NCBI GenBank assembly: GCA_050951095.1
Contig: JBMNIQ010000005.1
Location: 248,001-312,000, forward strand
Source: UMGS1519 sp050951095
GTDB taxonomy: Bacteria; Actinomycetota; Coriobacteriia; Coriobacteriales; Eggerthellaceae
Reading direction: 5' to 3'
Length of the DNA stretch: 64,000 nt
In this document: positions 14,487 to 22,262 of the stretch, in pieces
Layout of the letters: every line of letters starts with the position of its first letter
Position numbering within the stretch: position 1 is the stretch's first letter
Position numbers and translations under genes: made by a program
The notes under the pieces: generated by a model
What the model saw: only the letters and a program-made list of their open reading frames with translations
What the model was told of the DNA's origin: nothing
The model's database searches: none

Positions 14487-16533
14487 GGTTGAGTGGCCGA
14501 AGCGCGCCGTGGTGACGGCGGGCATGCCGTACGGCAACAAGGCGCTGCACCTGGGGCATATCGGCGGCGTGTTCATTCCCGCCGACTGTTTCGCGCGCTT
14601 TCTGCGCGACCGCATCGGGGCCGAGAACGTGGTGTTCGTGTCCGGCACGGACTGCTTCGGCTCGCCGATCAACGAGGGGTATCGGAAACTGGTCGAGAAC
14701 GAGGGGTTCGCAGGGAGCATCTCCGACTACGTCATGCGCAACCACAACAGCCAGAAGGCCACGTTGGACGCGTATGCCATCTCCCCGGACGTCTACGAGG
14801 GCAGCGGCATCGGCCTGTGCGGGAAGAAGCATCAGGAGCTGTCGAACCGCCTTATCAAGCGCCTGTACGACAACGGGCACCTGCATAAGCGCGAAACGCT
14901 GCAGTTCTACGACCCGGTGGCCCAGACGTTCCTGAACGGCCGCCAGGTGGTGGGCCATTGCCCGGTGCAGGGCTGCAAGAGCGAGCATGCCTATGCGGAC
15001 GAATGCGACCTGGGCCATCAGTACGACCCCGAGGAGCTCATCGCCCCGAAGTCGTCCATCACGGGCGAGACGCCCGAGATGCGCCCGGTGGCGAACTGGT
15101 ACTTCGACCTGCCGGATTACCGGGACGTCGTTGCGGAATACGTGCGCGAATGCGAGGCGGACCCGGAGATTCGCGAGATCGTGCCGAAGAAGATCGGCGA
15201 GTTCCTGGGTGCGCCCATCATCTTCGTGAACCAGAAGGACAACGCATACGAGCGCTATTTGGAGCTGGCGCCGCGCATGCCGAAGCACGAATACCGCCCC
15301 GTGCCGAAGGGCAAGTCCAGCTTCGAGCTGGAATTCGCCACCATCGACGACCGCGATGTGGCGCGCGACCTGCTGCTGGGCGCGGGCATCAAGATCCGCA
15401 CCGGCAAGACGCTCGTGCCGTTCCGCATCACGGGCAACATCGATTGGGGCGTGAAGGCGCCGGCCCTGGAAGACGGCATGGAGGGCCTGACGGTGTGGTG
15501 CTGGCCGGAGAGCCTGTGGGCGCCCATCTCGTTCACGCAGGCGGTGCTGGAGAAGCGCGGCCTGCCCGATGAGGCCTGGAAGCAGTACTGGGCGTCGAAG
15601 GATGCCGAGATCTACCAGTTCATCGGCGAGGACAACATCTACTTCTACGGCGTGGCGCAGCCGGCGCTTTGGGTGGCCGCGCAGGCCGGCGATGCCGGCG
15701 AGATGCCGCCGTCCGACGGACGCGTGCAGCAGAGCCGCCTGATTGCGAACTACCACGTGCTGTTCCAGGGCCGCAAGGCCTCGTCGTCGAGCGCCGTGAA
15801 GCCGCCGAAGGCCGACGAGCTGCTGGACCATTACTCCGCCGAGCAGCTCCGCGCGCATTTCCTGGCGCTGGCGCTGGACCAGCGCGCTGCGTCGTTCGAC
15901 CCGAAGGCGTTCGCGGAACCGGAGAAGCGCGACAACCCGCGCGTGTCCGACCCGGTGCTGAAGGAAGGCCAGCTGCTGACGAAGGTGTTCAACCGCCTGG
16001 CGCGCAGCTGCCTGTACGAGGCGAAGAACCATTTCGATTGCATGGTGCCGCTGGGAGCCCCGTCGCCCGAGATCGTGGCTCAGGCGCACAAGGCCATGGA
16101 CCGCTACGAGCGCACGATGCACAAGGCCGAGCTGCATTCCATCATGCAGCAGATGGACGAGTTCGTGCGCAAGGCGAACAAGACGTGGTCGCGCGGCAGC
16201 AGGGAAGTGGAGGCGCTCGAGAATCCCGAAGAGGGCACGCCGGCGGATGCCGCCGCCGTGGCCGCGAAGCGCCGTCAGGTGCTGGTGGATTGCACGTACC
16301 TCCTGCGCGTCTGCGCGCTGCTCATGCATCCTGTGGCGCCCGTGGGCTGCGAGAAGATCTGCGACTACCTGCAGTTCGATCCGCAGCGGTTCTTCAGCTG
16401 GGACGGCTCGTTCGACAGCCTGGACGAGCTGTGCTCCGACGAGGATCGCCGAGCCGGCCGCCATGCCGTGAAGGAGCTGCCGCCGCGCACGGACTTCTTC
16501 GCCGCGCACCCGTCGCAGTTCAAGAAGAAGTAG
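14470..16533 (+). CDS. Methionyl-tRNA synthetase-like class I tRNA ligase with degenerate KMSKS
   Basis: A 687-residue class I aminoacyl-tRNA synthetase most like MetRS. The HIGH motif is HLGH (residues 27-30) in PYGNKALHLGHIGG. A zinc-knuckle-like insert (CPVQGC...ECDLGHQ) precedes YDPEELIAPKSSITGETPEM, which matches the MetRS ELIEPKS region. The WCWPESLWAPISF and FIGEDNIYFYGV segments also fit MetRS (W.DAPIGY / F.GKDI.YFH). The KMSKS loop reads KASSS (residues 436-440), losing the second, catalytically important lysine. ATG 14470 overlaps sppA by 17 nt, with GGAG 10 nt upstream. Whether this is the only MetRS or a paralogue of a standard one elsewhere cannot be seen here. Confidence 0.82.
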   Translation: MASRNKVEWPKRAVVTAGMPYGNKALHLGHIGGVFIPADCFARFLRDRIGAENVVFVSGTDCFGSPINEGYRKLVENEGFAGSISDYVMRNHNSQKATLDAYAISPDVYEGSGIGLCGKKHQELSNRLIKRLYDNGHLHKRETLQFYDPVAQTFLNGRQVVGHCPVQGCKSEHAYADECDLGHQYDPEELIAPKSSITGETPEMRPVANWYFDLPDYRDVVAEYVRECEADPEIREIVPKKIGEFLGAPIIFVNQKDNAYERYLELAPRMPKHEYRPVPKGKSSFELEFATIDDRDVARDLLLGAGIKIRTGKTLVPFRITGNIDWGVKAPALEDGMEGLTVWCWPESLWAPISFTQAVLEKRGLPDEAWKQYWASKDAEIYQFIGEDNIYFYGVAQPALWVAAQAGDAGEMPPSDGRVQQSRLIANYHVLFQGRKASSSSAVKPPKADELLDHYSAEQLRAHFLALALDQRAASFDPKAFAEPEKRDNPRVSDPVLKEGQLLTKVFNRLARSCLYEAKNHFDCMVPLGAPSPEIVAQAHKAMDRYERTMHKAELHSIMQQMDEFVRKANKTWSRGSREVEALENPEEGTPADAAAVAAKRRQVLVDCTYLLRVCALLMHPVAPVGCEKICDYLQFDPQRFFSWDGSFDSLDELCSDEDRRAGRHAVKELPPRTDFFAAHPSQFKKK

Positions 16534-16563
16534 CCGGACGGCATTCCGAAGAGCCGTGACCGG

Positions 16564-16597
16564 GCAGGGCCGCCGTTGAGCGGCCCTGCGCCTTTCC
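16564..16597 (+). terminator. Hairpin terminator after the MetRS-like gene
   Basis: GCAGGGCCGC at 16564-16573 pairs with GCGGCCCTGC at 16580-16589 around CGTTGA. It is followed by a weak pyrimidine tract (GCCTTTCC). Confidence 0.55.
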
Positions 16598-16714
16598 GTG
16601 CCGTTTTCCGCATGCGCACGCTTCGGAAGCGCAGGGCGGTGCGGACGGGGAGCGCACGTGCTTCTTGAACATCGTGTGATATATCGAAATTGTCCCGGTG
16701 TTTCGCACGGGACA

Positions 16715-16723
16715 TGCTATATT
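16715..16723 (+). promoter_or_regulatory. Extended -10 promoter of the bL31 gene
   Basis: TGCTATATT is an extended -10 element (TG-N-TATATT), giving a start near 16730. TTGTCC at 16690 is too far (22 nt) to be a good -35 box. Confidence 0.55.
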
Positions 16724-16729
16724 AGTTCA

Positions 16730-16775
16730 GCTTGTCTTCGCCTTGGTCGGAAACCAAGGCTGTAAAGGAGAATTC
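16730..16775 (+). promoter_or_regulatory. Structured leader of the bL31 gene, possible autoregulatory element
   Basis: A perfect 8-bp hairpin, GCCTTGGT (16740-16747) with ACCAAGGC (16753-16760), sits just before the AAGGAG ribosome site. Leaders regulated by L31 itself have been described in several phyla, including, as I recall, Coriobacteria. The assignment here is by position only. Confidence 0.45.
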
Positions 16776-17237
16776 ATGAAACCTGATATCCATCCGGAAT
16801 ATGTGGATTGCACGGTCCGTTGCTCTTGCGGCAACACGTTCCAGACCCGCTCCACGAAGCCTGAGATCCGCATCGACATCTGCAACGAGTGCCATCCGTT
16901 CTTCACCGGCACGCAGAAGCTGATCGACACCGGCGGACGCGTCCAGCGCTTCACCGACAAGTTCGGTGCTGCCCGCGAGAACATCGCCGCCCGCGAGGCC
17001 GAGAAGAAGGCCGCCGCGAAGGCTGCTACCGCCGAGGCCGAGGCTGCGAAGAAGGCCGAGCGCGAGAAGAAGGCCGCTGCGAAGGCCGAGCGTGCTGCGA
17101 AGTATGCTGCCGAGGCTGCCAAGAAGGCCGAGGCCGAGGCTGCTGCTGCCGCTGCTGCAGAGGCAGAGGCTCCTGCCGCCGAGCCCGAGGCTGCCGAAGC
17201 CGCCGAGGCTCCCGCAGAGGAGAACGCCGCCGAATAG
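16776..17237 (+). CDS. rpmE: 50S ribosomal protein bL31, zinc form, with long Ala/Lys/Glu tail
   Basis: A 153-residue protein. The first 75 residues are a canonical bL31: MKPDIHPEYVDCTVRCSCGN, CNECHPFFTGTQKLIDTGGR and VQRFTDKFG. The CSCG and CNEC cysteines mark the zinc-containing type. Normal bL31 is 66-90 residues. Here a tail of about 78 residues follows, made almost wholly of Ala, Glu and Lys (EAEKKAAAKAA, EREKKAAAKAERAAK, ending EENAAE), basic first and acidic at the end. ATG 16776 follows AAGGAG (16765-16770). It is monocistronic between an extended -10 promoter and a strong terminator. Confidence 0.95.
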   Translation: MKPDIHPEYVDCTVRCSCGNTFQTRSTKPEIRIDICNECHPFFTGTQKLIDTGGRVQRFTDKFGAARENIAAREAEKKAAAKAATAEAEAAKKAEREKKAAAKAERAAKYAAEAAKKAEAEAAAAAAAEAEAPAAEPEAAEAAEAPAEENAAE

Positions 17238-17267
17238 CGGTGCATGTACCTGCAATCAGGTGAGTTT

Positions 17268-17305
17268 GCCAGGTTCCGCACGATGCGGAACCTGGCCATT
17301 TTTTT
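17268..17305 (+). terminator. Strong intrinsic terminator after bL31
   Basis: GCCAGGTTCCGCA (17268-17280) and its complement (17284-17296) form a 13-bp stem with a CGA loop, then a 7-T run at 17299-17305. Confidence 0.93.
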
Positions 17306-17364
17306 AGTTATCGGAATCGTGCGGCACGTTTCGCGCCGCGGAAAATCGCAAAGGGGGTAGGCCG

Positions 17365-17904
17365 ATGGACATGGCCATTCTGCAAGGCATCCATACTGCG
17401 TGCGCGTCGCCGTTCATGGATGCCCTCATGCCCTTCGTCACGATGCTGGGCGAAAACGGATTCATCTGGCTGATCATCGCAATCGTTTTGCTGGCGCGCA
17501 GGGATACGCGGCAGTGGGGGCTGGTGATGCTGGCGGCGCTGATCATCGACCTCGTCTGCGTGCAGGTGCTGAAGACGCTCGTCGCCCGTCCGCGCCCGTT
17601 CATGGCGGATCCGTCCATTCGGCTGCTCATCGATCCGCCCGACGGCAGCTCGTTCCCCTCGGGGCATACGTCGGCATCGTTCTGCGCTGCATGCGTGATC
17701 CTGTTCATCCCGATACGGCGCGTGTGGAAGGTTCTCGGCATGGCACTGGCGGCCCTCATCGCCTTCTCGCGCCTGTACTTGGAGGTGCATTATCCGACGG
17801 ACGTGCTGGGCGGCCTGCTCATCGGCGTTGCCGTGGCGGTCGCATGCTGCCTTCTCTACCGTCGGTGGGCGGCGCGCCATGCCGGCCTGCCGGGCAAAGC
17901 GTAG
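17365..17904 (+). CDS. PAP2-family membrane phosphatase (undecaprenyl-diphosphatase-like)
   Basis: A 179-residue polytopic membrane phosphatase. All three acid-phosphatase signature motifs are present: KTLVARPRP, FPSGHTSASF and SRLYLEVHYPTDVLGG, the last carrying the catalytic His. About five hydrophobic segments are visible. Bacterial PAP2 proteins of this size (BcrC/YbjG type) commonly dephosphorylate undecaprenyl diphosphate, recycling the cell-wall lipid carrier. Phosphatidylglycerophosphate phosphatase is an alternative. It follows AAAGGGGG and stands alone, convergent with ahcY. Confidence 0.87.
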   Translation: MDMAILQGIHTACASPFMDALMPFVTMLGENGFIWLIIAIVLLARRDTRQWGLVMLAALIIDLVCVQVLKTLVARPRPFMADPSIRLLIDPPDGSSFPSGHTSASFCAACVILFIPIRRVWKVLGMALAALIAFSRLYLEVHYPTDVLGGLLIGVAVAVACCLLYRRWAARHAGLPGKA

Positions 17905-17980
17905 GTCGTAGGCCTCTGGGTGTTTCCGCAACTCCGCGAATGCGCTTGTCTGCGCAGGGCTAGCGGGGCAGGGCGTAAGC

Positions 17981-18020
17981 GAAGGGCTCCCCGGCAGCTT
18001 GCCTGCCCGGGGAGCCCTTC
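17981..18020. terminator. Shared hairpin between the PAP2 gene and ahcY
   Basis: GAAGGGCTCCCCGG (17981-17994) pairs with CCGGGGAGCCCTTC (18007-18020). It lies between two converging genes and could end both transcripts, although neither side has a good U-tract. Confidence 0.5.
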
Positions 18021-18094
18021 ATCGTGATGATGCCCGGTTGCCGCCGTTGCCCGAAGGACGGCGGCAACCGGATAAGCGGTGCGGCGCTTTCGGC

Positions 18095-19351
18095 CTATTC
18101 CGCCAGGTTCCAGGAATTCATGTACTTGATCTGCTCCGGCGTCAGCGTATCGATTTCCACGCCCAGCGTCTCCAGCTTCACGCGGGCAACGCCGTCGTCG
18201 ATCTCGGCGGGCACGTTGTAGACCTTCTTCTCCAGCTCGCCGGCATGCTTCAGCAGGTACTCGGCAGCAAGGGCCTGGTTCGCGAAGCTCATGTCCATGA
18301 CGGAGGCGGGGTGGCCTTCGGCGCAGGACAGGTTCACCAGACGGCCCTGGGCCAGCAGCACGACCGTGCGGCCGTCTTCCAGCGTGTACTCTTCCACGAG
18401 CGGCTTCAGCTCGCGCTTCGAGGTGGAATGCTGTTCCAGCCAGTCGATGTTGATCTCGGAATCGAAGTGGCCGGAGTTGCTCAGGATGGCGCCGTCCTTC
18501 ATATTCTCGAAGGCGGGCGCGTCGATGACGTTGCAGTCGCCGGTGACCGTGACCCAGACGTCCGCATAGCGGGCGGCCTCGGCGGCGGGCATGACGCGGT
18601 ATCCCTCCATGTGGGCTTCCAGCGCCTTCAGCGGGTCCACTTCGCAGACGATGACGTTCATGCCCATGCCCTTGGCGCGCAGCGCCAGGCCGCTGCCGCA
18701 GTAACCGTAGCCGGACACGACCATCGTACGGCCGCACAACAGGCGGTTCGTGGCGCGCACGATGCCGTCGAGCGTGGATTGCCCGGTGCCGTAATGGTTG
18801 TCGAAGAAGTGCTTCGTGTTCGCATCGTTGATGTTGAACACGGGGTAGCCCAGCGTGCCGTCGGCGGCCATGGCGGCCAGGCGGACGACGCCCGTGGTGG
18901 TTTCCTCCGTGCCGCCGATGATGCCCGCCAGCTTATCCGTGTGGCGCGTGTGCAGGGCCGTGTCCAGGTCGGCGCCGTCGTCCATGATGATCTGCGGGTC
19001 CGTGGCAATGACGGTCTCGATGTGGCGGTTGTATGTGTCCATGTCCTCGCCGGTGATGGCGTGGACGTTGATGCCGTAGTACTTCACCAGGGCAGCGGCG
19101 GTATCATCCTGCGTGGACAGCGGGTTGCTGGCGCACAGCTCCACCTGCGCGCCGCCGGCTGCCAGCGTGCGCATGAGGTTCGCCGTCTCCGTGGTCACAT
19201 GCATGCAGGCGCCGATCCGCACGCCCTCCAGGGGCTTTTCGCGTTCGAAGCGCTCGCGGATGCTGGCCATGACCGGCATGTCTCGGTCGGCCCACAGGAT
19301 GCGGTCCCTGCCGGCGTCTGCCAGGTTGATGTCTTTGATGTCGGAAGCCAT
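18095..19351 (-). CDS. ahcY: Adenosylhomocysteinase
   Basis: A 418-residue NAD-dependent S-adenosylhomocysteine hydrolase, which removes the product of SAM-dependent methylation as adenosine and homocysteine. Substrate-domain motifs ACMHVTTETANLMRTL, CASNPLSTQDDTAAAL and DDGADL are visible. The NAD-binding loop is VVSGYGYCGSGLA, and NSGHFDSEI and HPASVMDMSFANQALA are conserved. It is the shorter form found in archaea, Thermotoga and many anaerobes, without the 40-residue insert and ending SWNLAE rather than in KPDHYRY. ATG 19351 follows AAAGGAG. The leader holds inverted repeats (19378-19417). A SAM methyltransferase elsewhere in the window (30285-31109) is one possible source of its substrate. 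Confidence 0.96.
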   Translation of the reverse strand: MASDIKDINLADAGRDRILWADRDMPVMASIRERFEREKPLEGVRIGACMHVTTETANLMRTLAAGGAQVELCASNPLSTQDDTAAALVKYYGINVHAITGEDMDTYNRHIETVIATDPQIIMDDGADLDTALHTRHTDKLAGIIGGTEETTTGVVRLAAMAADGTLGYPVFNINDANTKHFFDNHYGTGQSTLDGIVRATNRLLCGRTMVVSGYGYCGSGLALRAKGMGMNVIVCEVDPLKALEAHMEGYRVMPAAEAARYADVWVTVTGDCNVIDAPAFENMKDGAILSNSGHFDSEINIDWLEQHSTSKRELKPLVEEYTLEDGRTVVLLAQGRLVNLSCAEGHPASVMDMSFANQALAAEYLLKHAGELEKKVYNVPAEIDDGVARVKLETLGVEIDTLTPEQIKYMNSWNLAE

Positions 19352-19377
19352 CGATTCTCCTTTACATAGTAGATAGT

Positions 19378-19417
19378 GCCCCTAGGTTAGCAGGATTTAC
19401 GGCCTGCGGTCAGGGGC
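19378..19417 (-). repeat. Nested inverted repeats in the ahcY leader
   Basis: GCCCCT (19378-19383) can pair with AGGGGC (19412-19417), and inside them GCAGG (19390-19394) with CCTGC (19403-19407). CCTAGG also occurs at 19381-19386 and near 19423. It lies 27-66 nt before the ahcY start. I could not match it to the SAH riboswitch consensus. Confidence 0.4.
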
Positions 19418-19600
19418 GAATGCCTAGGGAAGGGGTATGTGGAGGGATTGTGCTCAAGGTGTGGTGGTCGTGCTCCGTTTTTGGCGTTTGACGCGGGGTT
19501 TTACACGAAAAGCGGCCATATTTCGCGGAAGGGTCTATAATCCGTCGCAGTGCAAGCCCCCAGCGGCGGCACGGCATTATAGGCCGGAGAAGGAGTTTCG

Positions 19601-20929
19601 TTGTTCGATTCGCTGTTCACGCAGCTGTCCTTTGTCGACATCTTCAATTTCTGCGTCTTCTTGGTATTCACCATCGGCTATTCCTACCAACTGTATTACG
19701 TGTTCCACGTGCTGACGCATAAAGTGCCGCAGCGCGTGGCGAAGAGGAACCACAAGTACGCCGTGGTCGTCTCCGCACGCAATGAGAGCGCCGTCATCGG
19801 CGACCTGATCCACAGCATCCGCGTGCAGAATTATCCGCAGGACCTCATCGACATCTTCGTCATTGCGGACAACTGCACGGACAACACGGCGGCCGTTGCC
19901 CAGGAGGCGGGCGCCATCGTGTTCCCGCGCTTCAACCGCGAGTACGTGGGCAAGGGCTACGCGCTGACGTACGGCTTCAACTGCATCAAGCAGAATTACG
20001 GCGATAACGGCTACGAGGCCTACTTCGTGTTCGACGCGGACAACGTGCTGGACGTGAACTACTTCCGCGAGATGAACGCCACGTTCGACGCGGGCGCGAA
20101 GGCGTCTACGAGCTATCGCAACTCGAAGAATTACGCTTCGAACTGGATTTCCGCCGGCTATGCCGTGTGGTTCATGCGCGAATCGAAGTACCTGTCCCAG
20201 GCGCGCCTGCTGCTGAATACGAGCTGCGCCATTTCCGGCACGGGTTTCTTCATCTCCGCCGAGCTCATCGACAAGGCGGGCGGCTGGAAGTGGCACCTGC
20301 TGACGGAGGATATCGAGTTCTCCACGCAGACCATCCTGGATGGCGAGCGCATCGCGTTCACACCCACGGCCATGCTCTACGACGAGCAGCCCGTGACGTT
20401 CAAGGATTCCTGGAACCAGCGCTTCCGCTGGGCGAAGGGCTTCTACCAGGTGTTCGGCCGCTACGGCGGAAAGCTGGTCAAGGGCATCTTCACCAGCAGC
20501 AAGGGCCACAAGTTCGCGTGCTACGACATGCTGATGACCATTGCCCCCGGCATGCTGCTCACCGTGGTCGTGGTCACGTTGAACCTGTGCGTCATCATCA
20601 TGGCCGCGCTCGGCCTGATGTCCACGGGCATGGCGGTGGCCAGCAGCGTCTCATCCGTTGTGTTCAGCCTGTTCAGTTACCTGATGGTCATGTTCGCGTT
20701 CGGCACGCTGACCACGTTCACAGAATGGGACAACATGGCTGCCACGTCTGCACAGAAGATCAAGTACATGTTCACGTTCCCGTTCTTCATGCTGACGTAC
20801 ATCCCCATTGCCCTGGTCGCCCTGTTCAAGAAGGCGGAATGGACGCCTATCGCGCACACCATCTCCGTTGATGTGGACGAGTTCGCTGCGGCGAACCAGG
20901 AAGCCCACGCGCAGAAGATCAGCGCGTAA
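19601..20929 (+). CDS. Membrane-bound family 2 glycosyltransferase
   Basis: A 442-residue inverting glycosyltransferase. One N-terminal membrane span (about 12-35) precedes a GT-A domain (VVVSARNESAVIGDLIHSI, DIFVIADNCTDNTA, FVFDADNVLD with the DAD nucleotide/metal motif). The acceptor and processive-type motifs TEDIEF and QRFRWAKGF follow, then four C-terminal spans. This layout resembles poly-GlcNAc or cellulose synthase-like enzymes; the sugar and acceptor are unknown. The start is TTG 19601 after GAAGGAG, the only start keeping the first span. It is monocistronic with a strong terminator. Confidence 0.85.
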   Translation: MFDSLFTQLSFVDIFNFCVFLVFTIGYSYQLYYVFHVLTHKVPQRVAKRNHKYAVVVSARNESAVIGDLIHSIRVQNYPQDLIDIFVIADNCTDNTAAVAQEAGAIVFPRFNREYVGKGYALTYGFNCIKQNYGDNGYEAYFVFDADNVLDVNYFREMNATFDAGAKASTSYRNSKNYASNWISAGYAVWFMRESKYLSQARLLLNTSCAISGTGFFISAELIDKAGGWKWHLLTEDIEFSTQTILDGERIAFTPTAMLYDEQPVTFKDSWNQRFRWAKGFYQVFGRYGGKLVKGIFTSSKGHKFACYDMLMTIAPGMLLTVVVVTLNLCVIIMAALGLMSTGMAVASSVSSVVFSLFSYLMVMFAFGTLTTFTEWDNMAATSAQKIKYMFTFPFFMLTYIPIALVALFKKAEWTPIAHTISVDVDEFAAANQEAHAQKISA

Positions 20930-20954
20930 CGCGTTCGCAAGACAGCATCCGCAA

Positions 20955-20986
20955 ACGCCCGTCGCATCAGCGGCGGGCGTTTTTTT
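20955..20986 (+). terminator. Intrinsic terminator after the glycosyltransferase
   Basis: ACGCCCGTCGC (20955-20965) pairs with GCGGCGGGCGT (20970-20980) around ATCA, followed by a 7-T run. Confidence 0.93.
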
Positions 20987-21104
20987 GTTGTGCGGGCGCT
21001 GCGGCGGGGCAGGGAGGTGCTGCGCCGCAGCGGGCCGGGGATGCCGCGCTGCGGACGCCCGGCAGCCCGTTGCGGCTGTCGGTGAGGCGTCTCTGCGCGC
21101 AGTT

Positions 21105-21905
21105 TCAGCAGACACGCGTGAACGTGACGCACGACACGTTGCGGCAGCCGACAGCACGCGCCTCTGCGCTGGCGGCGAACAGCGTGGCGCCGGTGGTGCA
21201 GACGTCGTCGAATATCAGGATGCTTCTCGGGGGCGATTCCCTGTAAGCGCGCCGTATATGCATCTGCTGCTGCATGTTCGCCATGCGCTGCCGGCGGCTC
21301 AACCCGCGCTGGTCACGGCCGTGGGGCCTCTCGAACAAACACGCGAGCGGCATGCCGGTCATACGTGCCAGATGCACTGCGATTTCCCGCGTGTGGTCGA
21401 ATCCGCGTCGCCGCCGTGCCTTCGCGCTGGCGGGCACGAATGTCAGCACGGTGCCGTGTTCGGCCAATGCGGGACTCAGCGAATCCGCAGTGATCCGTGC
21501 GATAACGGGGGCCAAGCTCCGTTCGCCGCCATCCTTGTAGGCCGTTACGATACGCCGCGAGATGTCGTCGTGCGCTACGGCGCTGGTGCATCGTCCATAG
21601 GGCAGGGCATCCGTATTGCGCCGGCGCAGCGTGAACGTGTTGCATTCCGTGCAGATGATGCGCCCGAACGGCGCACCGCATACCGGACAGGCCTGCCAAT
21701 GGTCTATGTAGGCCAAGTTGCGCCGGCACGAGCTGCAAAGCGGCGATCCAGGCATATCGCAGACCACGCATCGGCTGCTCCATATCATCTCTTCCAGAAC
21801 GGTGCGGGCGGCATGCACCGGATGGGCCGAGCCGGATAGCCGCTCCGCTTGCGTTTCTTCCCCTTCTCCCGAAGGGGCATGCTTGCAATGCGTCGGCATC
21901 GGCAT
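21105..21905 (-). CDS. ComF-family phosphoribosyltransferase-like protein
   Basis: A ComF/GntX-type protein of about 266 residues, linked to DNA uptake or DNA processing in competent bacteria. It has the N-terminal double zinc finger (CVVCDMPGSPLCSSC and CPVCGAPFGRIICTEC). The phosphoribosyltransferase domain has the YKDGGERSLAPVIA region and the PRPP loop ILIFDDVCTTGAT. DHTREIAVHLA and GLSRRQRMANM are ComF hallmarks. The start is uncertain: ATG 21905 follows AGGGAAG, while a longer TTG start at 22004 has no support. The first 35 residues are poorly conserved. No other competence genes are nearby. Confidence 0.85.
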   Translation of the reverse strand: MPMPTHCKHAPSGEGEETQAERLSGSAHPVHAARTVLEEMIWSSRCVVCDMPGSPLCSSCRRNLAYIDHWQACPVCGAPFGRIICTECNTFTLRRRNTDALPYGRCTSAVAHDDISRRIVTAYKDGGERSLAPVIARITADSLSPALAEHGTVLTFVPASAKARRRRGFDHTREIAVHLARMTGMPLACLFERPHGRDQRGLSRRQRMANMQQQMHIRRAYRESPPRSILIFDDVCTTGATLFAASAEARAVGCRNVSCVTFTRVC

Positions 21906-22262
21906 CGTCTTCCCTATCCGTTTCAGTGCCAAGGGCGGGACGGGGGCGTCCCTGCGCTGTCCCCTCGCTCCGCATTGCCCGAATCTGCAATGGATTCCCT
22001 GCAATCGCTAGGCGCATGGTCGCCCTCCCTTCTCCCGATGCGGAGTGTAGGAGGGGCCTCTCACGTGGGGATACGAGAATCCTCACGCGAAGGCAACGCC
22101 GGCCTCACGCAATCATCGCGGCATGCTAAAGCGGTTCCAACGCAGTTCTAAAACGCCTGATGGGCGCATGGTTTTCACAAACCTGGCTTTGGGACATCTG
22201 CGCTCCTGTGTGCAGAGGGGGAATGCGGTAAAATCGAAAAAAACGTGAAAAGGAAGGTCGGC
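21906..22262. other. Divergent intergenic region between comF and the CCA-adding enzyme
   Basis: This 357-nt gap holds the promoters of two divergent genes. On the plus side, TAAAAT (22229-22234) is a plausible -10 box about 30 nt before the next ATG. I see no convincing gene, RNA or terminator in the remainder. Confidence 0.5.
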
